This document shows positions 1 to 9,186 of a stretch of DNA of 25,470 bases, in pieces. The notes beneath the pieces are model-generated. The model made no database searches, was not told where the DNA came from, and saw only the letters and a list, made by a program, of their open reading frames with translations. This stretch comes from Branchiostoma floridae (lineage: Eukaryota > Chordata > Leptocardii > Amphioxiformes > Branchiostomatidae): NCBI RefSeq assembly GCF_000003815.2, contig NW_023365774.1, positions 6,429-31,898 on the forward strand. The letters are read 5' to 3'. The translations under genes were made by a program, and so were the position numbers. Position 1 is the first letter of the stretch. Every line of letters begins with the position of its first letter.

Positions 1-244
1 GAGATGATTGATAACTTTAATAAACGACTGGGTTATTGATTCATGGAGGTTCATGTACCAAAATGAAGTTATACTTTGTTCGCCAAAATTGATTTTGGAA
101 AAAAATGTTGGTTTGAGATGTGTCTTATATATATAAAGGAGGATGTAAATGTGGTTTTATAAGGTGCTGGTCTTTCGATATCTTTTCTGAAATATCCCAT
201 TCATTTTTCATATTAGGCAGCTGAGAAGTTTGTGTTACTGTCCT

Positions 245-255
245 TCTCTGTCGTT

Positions 256-308
<53 letters not shown>

Positions 309-444
309 NNNNNNNNNNNNNNNNNNNNNNNNNNNNNNNNNNNNNNNNNNNNNNNNNNNNNNNNNNNNNNNNNNNNNNNNNNNNNNNNNNNNNNNNNNNN
401 NNNNNNNNNNNNNNNNNNNNNNNNNNNNNNNNNNNNNNNNNNNN

Positions 445-497
<53 letters not shown>
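245..497. repeat. TA microsatellite enclosing an assembly gap
   Basis: (TA)n with AAATA interruptions at 257-308, 136 N at 309-444, then pure (TA)n to 497. The apparent YIYIYI open frames are an artefact of the repeat. Confidence 0.97.
309..444. other. Assembly gap
   Basis: 136 undetermined bases inside a TA microsatellite. Confidence 1.
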
Positions 498-498
<1 letters not shown>

Positions 499-499
<1 letters not shown>

Positions 500-847
500 C
501 ATCCCAATATCTTCTTACAGAGCACTTATTAAGTTACCCTTACCTTCGATTTTGATTTCCAGACGTCTTCAGTCAGTGCTGTCACACGCTCAGGCGCACT
601 GCATTGTACAGATTGTGTCGTGTGGTCGCGTCTGCGTGTTATGTATGTTTGACAAGCCCGAGGGCTAGATGAACGGATTTTTCTCACGGGTCCGTGACGA
701 AGAGATGACATTTCCCAACTACATAAATTGACCAATAAAAGCCAAGCGTCGACAAAAGGATATTGAACAATAACCGATAAATCCCACTCAAAACACTCAA
801 CATTTTTTAGCCCCTAACAAGTGCTCTGTAAGAAGATATTGGGATGT
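499..847. mobile_element. 349-bp MITE with 33-bp terminal inverted repeats
   Basis: ACATCCCAATATCTTCTTAC plus 13 more bases (499-531) is repeated inverted at 815-847, 32 of 33 matching. There is no coding capacity. The left flank is the TA microsatellite, so the target duplication cannot be read with certainty. The superfamily is unassigned. Confidence 0.8.
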
Positions 848-924
848 AATATGTCTCAATGATCCATACTTATTCGTGGCTATGTAAGAACAGATATTAA
901 AGTAAGATTGATAAGACGTTTTTG

Positions 925-1096
925 TGTGCGTATGTGTGCGTGTTTTCGTGTCCGTATGTGATGTCTGAGTGTGTGCTTGTGTATGTGGTTACCTGTGCGT
1001 ATTTGCATGTGTGTGTTTGTATGTGAGTGTGTGTCATAGCGCGCACGCGCGCTCGTGTGTGTGTGTGTGTGTGTGTGTGCGCGTGCGTGTGTGTGT

Positions 1097-1140
<44 letters not shown>

Positions 1141-1222
1141 CAATGTACGTGTGTGTGTGAGTGAGTGAATGCGCGTGCTTGCGTTCTTGGGTGCTCAAGT
1201 GAGTTAGTGTGTGCGTGTGTAA
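925..1222. repeat. GT-rich microsatellite
   Basis: Degenerate GT tract with a pure core at about 1054-1138 and a short CGCGCACGCGCGC block at about 1040-1052, a purine-pyrimidine alternation that favours Z-DNA. Confidence 0.95.
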
Positions 1223-1299
1223 AGGAGGGTGGCTCACTGAACTTAAAACAACCATTCCCATTTTTACCCCAGTCCAATCAGTTCCATGCGTGAAAGGAT

Positions 1300-1490
1300 T
1301 TTGGATTGTGCCTGGAACACTGGCAGTTTACGATCGATGTTAGTTTAGTAAATTGTCTTTCATCTCATCAGGAATGTGGTCGCGACACAAGGTCGGTTAC
1401 TGCACTCACAACAACGGTAGCTACGGTTGGAGCACAGGCTTTTCCTTGTTACAATGAACAGAGATAAGGGAAGGGTTAAAAGCTCGTTCA
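1300..1490 (+). repeat. Dispersed repeat, copy A
   Basis: Shares ggcagttt..acgatc, gtcgcgacacaaggtc, gttactgcac, ggtagcta, agcaca and gagataag.gagggg/gaaggg in the same order with the reverse complement of 12490-12690. No coding frame; identity unknown. Confidence 0.6.
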
Positions 1491-1610
1491 TCAAGAATCT
1501 GTTTATTTGCATTCAAATGGTGACCATTGGCTTCTTGTTTTCGTTTGTTATATATTTAAGGCCACATTGAGTTGATCTTATGGATGACATCCTCTGAAGT
1601 CCCTAAAACA

Positions 1611-2538
1611 TTAACCCTACCCAGACTTGGGGGGGGTGGCTGAAAGTGCCCGCGGCAACTTTGACCCCCTATAGCTCCCAAACGGCTTGTGATAGAACAA
1701 CCAAACTTAATTAGTTTTCCTAAAATATTGTTGGAAACAATTCTAAAGAAATTCAGGAAGTTTATGATTTTTCGTGTTGCCATGGCAACGGGTTTCTGAA
1801 AGGCAAATTTTACAAAAATCACTAATTTTGGTTTAAACAATGGGATTTTAAGATTTTCTTGCTAAACTAAACATCTTTTCATATATCATTAATATCTAAG
1901 ACATCTTAGTTGAACATTTATAATTAAATATTCATAAATTATGCTAATGAGATGACGTAATTGGTCAAAGTTCAATGGCCGACAATATCATGATGAAAAG
2001 TATAACAAGCTTATTTTCACTCAAATTTCACCACTACTTGGTATTTTCTTACAGAAAACATTCATTTGAAAATTTTTTTATCAATTTCCAAGGGGTTTTA
2101 GCGTTATATGTTGAAAAAAATGTATCATGAAAAATTTAAAGTTGATAATCCAAGATGTCGGATAGCTGAACTACAGATGACGTCATTCTATGACGTCATT
2201 TTGACGTCGTTGCGTCGACTTTTGACAACAGACGTCTTAAAACACTTAGATATTAATAAGAAACCTTTATTGGTAACTTTTTGAGTGAGATAATTAGGTA
2301 TTGTGGGAATTCCCCGTTTTAGCCAAAAATATCAATTAATGACGTCATAATTACGCCATATTACGTCATAATTATATAAAAATTGCCGGAATTATAAAGT
2401 CGATGAGCACAACCTTCCCTGCAAATTTGGTGATCGTAGAGTAAGCCGTTTTGAAAATACGAAGGGGGGGGGTCGAATGAACCCCCCCACCCCCCCAGGC
2501 CAGGGAAGGCCCAAAAAGCCCAGTCTGGATAGGGTTAA
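1611..2538. mobile_element. piggyBac-like non-autonomous element with TTAA target sites
   Basis: TTAA (1611-1614) is followed by CCCTACCCAGACT; the right end is AGTCTGGATAGGG followed by TTAA (2535-2538). This gives 920 bp between perfect TTAA duplications. Subterminal sequence is also inverted-similar (G-runs, then GACCCCC and AAACGGCTT near both ends). No transposase frame is present. The CCC termini and TTAA duplication are the piggyBac hallmarks. The interior carries a cluster of TGACGTCA palindromes. Confidence 0.82.
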
Positions 2539-3419
2539 TGAAGGCGAAAAAGAAAAATCCAGAAAAATGCCGCTAAACTACAGGACAAAACGTCCAGTCT
2601 AATTTTTTCGAAGTTTGGTTTGCCTTATGTTCTTCTCCAGTAAAACACAATTATCGCCATTTTATTCTTATTGCGATTCCTGATTAAACAGAAGGACAAG
2701 GCTTTACCCTGGAGAACATACAATCCATATTTACCCTGGATGCTATTGAATGACAAGTCGCCATTTTTTTTTCAACAGGCGAAAGCATGCTCACACGGAT
2801 GACATCCAAAAAGCCAGTGTGCCCTTCCCACAGACATGCCCAATAAAAATGTCGTCAAAGACGAGGCCCTTTTAAGGTAACCGCCTAAATTTTGTTCTTC
2901 AAGTCTTTATCTATGCTGTTGTCACATAATTGCTATTGTACTGTTGTGTCACGCGGTTGTATTTTGTCATTTTTGCAGGAATGGCAAGATGAAGAGCTAC
3001 TGGAACGAAATTTCCTCTCTCAAGGTTCGTAACGAAGAAATGGAATTCCTTGATAACATAGCTTAATCTGCCTCGGCCCATCGTCAACAAGAAATAAGCG
3101 ACCACCAATATTTACCGCTCCTTGAAAGACCTTGTCACAGAAGATACCTAGCATTCTCCTTACCTTGAACATTCTTTACTCTGAACGCGTTCTTTAGACG
3201 GAGCCCCACCTCTATACGACAGATACTATCTTAGGAGCCTTTGTACAGAAGCAGAGGGCAGTGGCCAGCACACTCTCTATAATGGTATTCCCAGCCTGTT
3301 TCGTGTAGTTCTGGACACAGCATCATGTGCAGTGGTGCTAATTTTATTTATTTTTTCTTTATTTATTGATCTTTTAGGGTAGTTCCTTCAGTTAACGTAG
3401 TAACTGATTTCCAAGGGAG
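2539..3419. other. No recognised gene
   Basis: Short open stretches with splice-like edges exist (around 2790-2875 before GGTAACC, and 2978-3065 after TTTTTGCAG), but their peptides match nothing I know and they have no partner exons. Confidence 0.6.
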
Positions 3420-3512
3420 CCCCATATACATGTTCGCACATGTTCGCACAACGACGGGTTATACCGCCCCTTACGGGGTAACACACCCGTCCGGGTAAAT
3501 GATGTAGATCAC
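3420..3512 (-). repeat. Possible 3' end of a related non-LTR element
   Basis: On the minus strand GGTGTGTTACCCCGTAAGGG and GGCGGTATAACC resemble the tail of the 8700-9035 element (GGTGTGTTACGCCGAAGGG, GCGGTTATA). A tandem TTCGCACA motif follows on the plus strand. Only the tail is recognisable. Confidence 0.35.
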
Positions 3513-3603
3513 CATGTGGCTGATACCAGACAGAGGACGCCAGGCCTCCATCCGGGTGATTTGAAGTGAATCACCAACTTCCGACAGAAGGATTTGCACT
3601 AAC

Positions 3604-3840
3604 GCACACCGCACCATCGTATTTTGTTTGGTGGCCTTTCTTGTTTCTTTAGTTGTGGTCGCCGAATTCTCAGCACATGGACGGAGGAATACTCCGCCCG
3701 GCCCGCCAGGATGGCCAGTTCTCGGTAACCTCCCCAGTCTGACCTGCACTTACAGTTGACCAAATGGCGCTATCAGTACGGAGACGTCTTTAGCGTCAGG
3801 TGGTCTACATACAGGACGCTGTTAGTGTTAAGGTACCGTT
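3604..3840 (+). pseudogene. Cytochrome P450 N-terminal exon relic
   Basis: Microsomal P450s begin with a membrane anchor, a proline-rich hinge and then the first helix. Here one frame reads a hydrophobic run (TIVFCLVAFLVSLVVVAEF), a basic GRR, then PPGPPGWPVLGNLPSL, the classic hinge of CYP1/CYP2-type enzymes. After a one-base loss between 3739 and 3756 the next frame continues DLHLQLTKWRYQYGDVFSVR, the matching next segment. No ATG precedes the anchor in frame; a TGA lies upstream. No ETLR, PERF or heme-loop (FxxGxRxCxG) sequence was found downstream before the gap at 5371. The catalytic part is therefore missing and this looks like an orphan first-exon pseudogene. It could be a functional exon with an assembly error, but the missing start and remaining exons argue against that. 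Confidence 0.72.
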
Positions 3841-5287
3841 TGATATATAGTTGGGAGAGTGTGAGTGCCCTCCAAGACGTGTGGTTGCCACCTACATTTT
3901 TGGCATCTACAAAGTTTAAAGCAATATCACTGTTATCTCTGTTTTTGCAAGTTCTAGACAGCATTCAAAGAAAAAAATTGCATGGCCATCAGTTAGCATC
4001 CCTGTCCATTTTTTTACCGGTACCTCCATGCCCGCTGCTCCAATGATCTCATCCTACATGTCCCTCCACTGATGACCTTCCAGCGTAACACTAGCTTTTT
4101 TTTCAAACTCACTGTTCAATTGCCGGTTTCTAAGTCCTTCTATTGGAACGGCTACGTTACACGTACTGCCAAATTATGCACCCCTCTTGACTACAATTTT
4201 TCTTTCTCTTTTGTCTTCAATTCATAAGCCTTTCAAACAAATGTCCATTGTCGTATTCCATTATTTCCAACGTTTTGGTTTGCTGCCTTTGCGATTTTGA
4301 GAGTGAACTTTTGAAGTGTTCTAATGGCCTTGCTCTGAACAATCTCGTTTATAATAAAAAAGGAGAAATTAATAGCTAATGGGAGGTCATTGACATTCTC
4401 AATGGATCAGGCAGCAATTGTCGAGTTTTGACCTATTCGCGAACTTACCTGCCATGTTAACGATACGAATCAAGAACTAAGCAAGTATAGACGTTTGTCT
4501 TTTTATACGGGGGAATTAATTGTTCAAAAACGCCTATTTTATTGCCATTTTAAAAAGTTAAAGTTCCTGAACAAAATGTCTACTATTATGATGCAGTACC
4601 AAGGACAACCGCTAGGGGTAATAATATGTAACAAATTCCAGTTTTTATATATAGTGCAGTAGATTCATCCATTCTTTTTATCACACTCCACAAACACACT
4701 TTATACAAAATCAACCCACCCAGTCGTCCTTGAGTTATGTTGACAGACAAACTCACGGACGCAAAGAACAATCAGCAAAATATTACATTACTATTTTGTT
4801 CGCGCATTCACAAATTTTTATCCTATTGAACGATGTGTTGAAAGATTACGAACGTACTGCACCTACCTGAAATGTACATTTACTTATTAAAAACAAAAAC
4901 AAAACTTACTTATATAAAGAAAAGAAGCTTAATTGACTTGCATTTGTTCCACATATATTGTAAGTCAGCATGTTAAGCTACAAAAAATACAAATCATGTT
5001 GATAATAGTATAATGTGTCTTAAAAGTATAACATATGTCGTAAAGTTAGTTTAAGCTTCCAGAAAACAAAACTTTGACACTTCCGTTCCGTTTAAACTTT
5101 TCTGTTTTCAACCATTTTTGGGCTCGTTGGTCTTATTAGGCCCTCTTCATAATTTTATAACAGCTTATTTGCGATTACTAAATTTGCAGGGAGTAATATG
5201 CTTGTTAAGTCTGTTTATTAGTCCTGTCATTACATGCATTAAAAGTGTACTACACAAGTATGACGTCATTTACTTGATTTTATCAGC
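3841..5287. other. No recognised gene
   Basis: AT-rich sequence without family-like peptides. In particular, no further P450 exon was found after the relic at 3604-3840. Confidence 0.6.
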
Positions 5288-5370
5288 TTGATTTTATTTT
5301 TATCACTAAACCTGTTTGAAAAGGAAATTTCAATAGATAGGTATATAAAGAAAAACATTAACAACAAAGT

Positions 5371-5470
5371 NNNNNNNNNNNNNNNNNNNNNNNNNNNNNN
5401 NNNNNNNNNNNNNNNNNNNNNNNNNNNNNNNNNNNNNNNNNNNNNNNNNNNNNNNNNNNNNNNNNNNNNN
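5371..5470. other. Assembly gap
   Basis: Exactly 100 undetermined bases, probably a placeholder of unknown true length. It abuts a foldback arm. Confidence 1.
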
Positions 5471-5636
5471 CTCCAAGCAGAGGTTAGGCTCCGGCTGTTT
5501 TCATTAACGTTTTTTTAGTCGTTTATATCGGGCTTTCTATTTTGTCATTTTTTTGCTGTGTCAAAATAGAAAGCCCGATAAAAAGGACTAAAAAATCTCT
5601 AAAAAACAGCCGGAGCCTAACCTTCTGCTTGTAGAG
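5471..5636. mobile_element. Foldback element, left end in the gap
   Basis: Arms of about 74 bp (5471-5545 and 5562-5636) share GGTTAGGCTCCGGCTGTTTT and ATCGGGCTTTCTATTTTG in inverted orientation, with a loop of about 17 nt. The assembly gap ends exactly at the outer end of the left arm, which is consistent with the hairpin having blocked sequencing. It lies 56 bp past the desaturase stop, so it probably falls in that gene's 3' UTR. Confidence 0.8.
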
Positions 5637-5691
5637 TATACTGTGGGTACAATGTGTAGATCAATACCTAGTAGGGTTACTCGCATGAACT

Positions 5692-5874
5692 TCAGTCTGC
5701 CTTGGTATCACCATCTCCATCTAGCTCGGCAGGGTTGGTGGGGAACGGTTTCCCCCGGCGCTTGACGCGGGCGTACGGTCCGATGTTCGGGTCCGTGACG
5801 AAGTCGTACAGGACGCGGATCCACGATGTGTGGTGAGGAAGGTTTTCATAGAACTCGGGGGCGATCTCACGTAC
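5692..5874 (-). CDS. DEGS1: Desaturase exon 6 (C-terminus)
   Basis: Residues 276-335 and a TGA stop at 5694-5692. The acceptor is [39 protein letters not shown] and [10 protein letters not shown] match the family C-terminus. The last dozen residues ([13 protein letters not shown]) have no human counterpart. No AATAAA is seen on this strand between the stop and the gap; the nearest candidate is at 5298-5293. Confidence 0.94.
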   Translation of the reverse strand, partial: VREIAPEFYENLPHHTSWIRVLYDFVTDPNIGPYARVKRRGKPFPTNPAELDGDGDTKAD

Positions 5875-8800
5875 CTGGTGAATTGTGAGAAATACTTGCA
5901 TATCACGACATTCATGTAGAGCATAGTGATTTCTATATCCCTATCAAATATTTAATTTTAAGCATAGTAATGCTATTTTACCTGATAACTGTTGATAACA
6001 ATTCTCACATATGGTTCATCAGACACGCAGATACAGTCAGGTTACAGTGTTATATGTCAGTATGGGTTGCAAATACTGCTAATACACCCGTTTTACACAT
6101 TGTACATTTATCAAACATGTGTCAATGAACAAGTGTACTTAAATTCTTGTTCTGTGGGAACTTGAAGTGAATCTTCAACTTTAAGACGTTACCTTAGGAA
6201 GTCTACACCCAGGAATGTTGGGGAAGTCATGGTGCTCGTTGTGATACCCAGCGTTGAAGGTGATTGCGTTCAGTGGACCGTAGTAGGAATACGTCTCGTA
6301 GCCTTTCTTGAACATGTAGTGATCTGAGATGAAATGCCCTGCCATGGGATGGACTCCAGAAGCGAGCAGGCTGCCGATTATCAGGTATGCTAGGGACTGT
6401 AGTTGGGATAAGAATATTTATAATTACACGGATATATCGTATGGAAACAAAGGATATGTAGAAAGCGTTATAAGTCTCTTTGGAAGTATATACTTCATGT
6501 ATCGGCTGCTAATAGAAGTAAAAGGAAACTGCAGATTAAAGTAAAAGTTAAGCGCAGATGATATCCTACTCAACAAGGGGGAAGAGACCAAGTACATCTT
6601 TGGGACATCCAAAACGTTTTGCTTACTATTCTTTATTAACTTATGATGCAAACGAACAACTGATTTATAGATTGACTGGCGTCTCATCAATGATTAAGAA
6701 ATAGACTATGTCTAATTACATTTGTGTTTGTTTAACCAAATGGAAAAAAAATAAAATTCACTTGAAATGAAGCATTGTCTCAATAATTATGCATATTAGG
6801 TCCATATTTGCATGGTTGATGTCTATTGCAAATTAAGGCATGGGATAATTTGTTACATCTTTACATCCTTTACTTTACAATCATTTCAATATAAAGTGAA
6901 AGTCAGAATTTCTTCACAAAATAGTACTCACATTAACTCCAAAGAAGTACCAAATGGCCACATCAAAGGTTATTTGTACAGTGGTGTTGATGATCTCCAG
7001 CCCGGAGACAGGCTTTGGTCGCATGAAAAGTGGGCGGAGGCCATAGAAGAATGGCTGCAGGAAGAGCCAGATGAACTTGGTAAAGCTGGTGCGGAAGAGA
7101 ACCCCCTCCATCTTTAATGGCAGATCGACATCCACCTTTTCATGTCCCCTAAAAAGTAACAAATGGGACAAGAATGGTTTGTTTCTTGTATGTAGCACAC
7201 TAGGTACAGAGAGGCCACAGGTTTGATTTCAGGAATTCATAGAGACGCCATGTTTCACTTGTCAACTCCTAACAACAAATTGGACCGTGTAGCGCAGGGG
7301 GAGTTTCTTCGGCCCGTGACCGAGAGGTTGCGGGTTCGAATCCGCCTGCTGTGTTACCGATCTTGTGCCCTTGGGAAAGGCACTTTACACGACTTTCCTC
7401 ACTTCACTCAGGTGAAAATGAGTACCTAGCTTCGGATCGGGCCGTCCTTTGGATAGGACGTTAAATGGAGTTCCCGTGTTCGGGGAGAGCAACACCCCAA
7501 GCACGTTAAAGAGCCCGCTACTTGTGCGAACGTCCACCCGAGCGGATCAAACCATCCCGGCAAAAATAGGGGTAGGGAATCTCCCGAGCAGCCCTCGTAA
7601 CCCCTGCTTCATCTATTTGGTCAGATAGTCCTCACTCATAGTGAGCAATTAGGCTGGTCTCAATCATGATGTTTCATACCTAGGGCGAATAGTTGCTGTT
7701 ACAGTTCCAATCATGTAACCCGTAACCTTTAGTGGCCTTCAGGCCTTGTTACGTGGTGACCATTGAGTAAAAAAAAAATCAACAACAACTGTAAATGGAG
7801 TTCAGTCGAATCCGGGTGAAAGCTGTGCGTTTGGCTGAAGGTTGTCCAAGACCAGAACACAAAGCCCTTGGACATTTTATAATGTTTCATGTGGAAGTAT
7901 CTTTGTGTGAATATCGTGGATAGATGGCGGAATGGATATAGTTTTTCTCAACATCGGTCATTCATAGATTTGAATCTTCTTATTACCAAAATTAAGGACA
8001 GAAACTTGATCCATTCCATTAACTTATCATCTGGATTTGATTGACATTAAGTCATTTCAGGTGCAGCTTAGATGACTTTTGTCTTAACCAGGGGACGGAG
8101 ACCCTTTAGCTGAAGTGGATGTATAGTAAGGACAGTGCTGCTCCACCTTTTAATTATCTCAGCACTAAATAGTAACTTTTAAAATATAGCTTTAAGTTAT
8201 AGAAATGTGGTTAGCTTTGGTTCATCTACCGGGACTTAACTTTTCCTACGTACAGCATCACTCTAAATGTCGAGTGAGAATCTCGCACGCTGGATTTCTA
8301 AACAGGCAACTAACTTCGATCTCATACCTTTTAGTTTTTAGCTATTGGATCACTAGTCTGCATTACAATCCTTTCTTGATATTTCAACAAAAAAATAACG
8401 GAACCCAGGCAGAATATTATTAATCCTTTTGAATAAAAAGAAAGTGCAGGTCTTACCTGGTACTTGTGATGCTCTAGATGATACTTCTTGAAGGTGATGG
8501 AAACGGGTACGGCAATGATGACGTTTCCCACAATCCCGAGGATACGGTTGTGAAGCGGCCGGGAGTGTCCGAAGGCCAGGTTGTGTGAAATCTCGTGGAT
8601 AGCCGTCATCATGGAGGCGTTGATGACGCCACCGAAACAGTACGCCAATAGGATTATCATTGGCAAGGATACATCCTGTTATCAAAATGAAGAAGGTAAG
8701 TACATATCTGTATCTGTATATATAACCGCCCTTCGGCGTAACACACCAGCTTCACAGGCACGCGGCGCTGCAGCATCTGGTTATATCACACCTAACTTTT

Positions 8801-9141
8801 GCACATCTATCTGCAAGCGTTCTTTGAGACTATCCAGGAATGATGCCCCTACTGTGATTGGTGATAGCAAATTCCACTCTACGATAGTTCTGGGAAAATA
8901 CGAATTTTTGAAGACATCAATCCTAGGTTGGTAAGTCTTGTATTTGAAGTCATGGCTGTTTCTTGTTCTTTTTTGAGCTGGTATCAGATACTTATCAGTC
9001 GGTACGTCCCCAGTGATATAAGCTGCATAATTTTGTTGATGTCGAGAACTACCCCACGTAGGTTAATCTTATCGCATTTTAGTACATTCCAAAATGTGAA
9101 ATTTTATTCATTTATTATTCTACATGTATATACATATTTGC

Positions 9142-9186
<45 letters not shown>

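Noticed and set aside
125-555. Open frames of repeated Tyr-Ile around the TA tract
   Set aside because: They are translations of a TA microsatellite and of undetermined bases.
880-1261. His/Thr-rich and Cys/Val-rich open frames
   Set aside because: Products of the GT/CA microsatellite; no family resemblance. The same applies to frames at 11692-12018, 14364-14684, 14755-15072 and 24565-24887.
2560-2875. Possible exon before GGTAACC (peptide MPNKNVVKDEALLR)
   Set aside because: Short, preceded by a stop, no acceptor or family match.
2978-3065. Possible exon after TTTTTGCAG ending in TAA
   Set aside because: The 28-residue peptide (NGKMKSYWNEIS...) matches nothing known and no upstream exon with a fitting phase was found.
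3471-3749. Minus-strand 92-codon open frame
   Set aside because: Mostly antisense to the P450 relic; the part near 3471 is better explained as a LINE tail.
7284-7350. Functional tRNA gene
   Set aside because: A and B boxes are present but a SINE body and A-tail follow directly and a full cloverleaf is not apparent.
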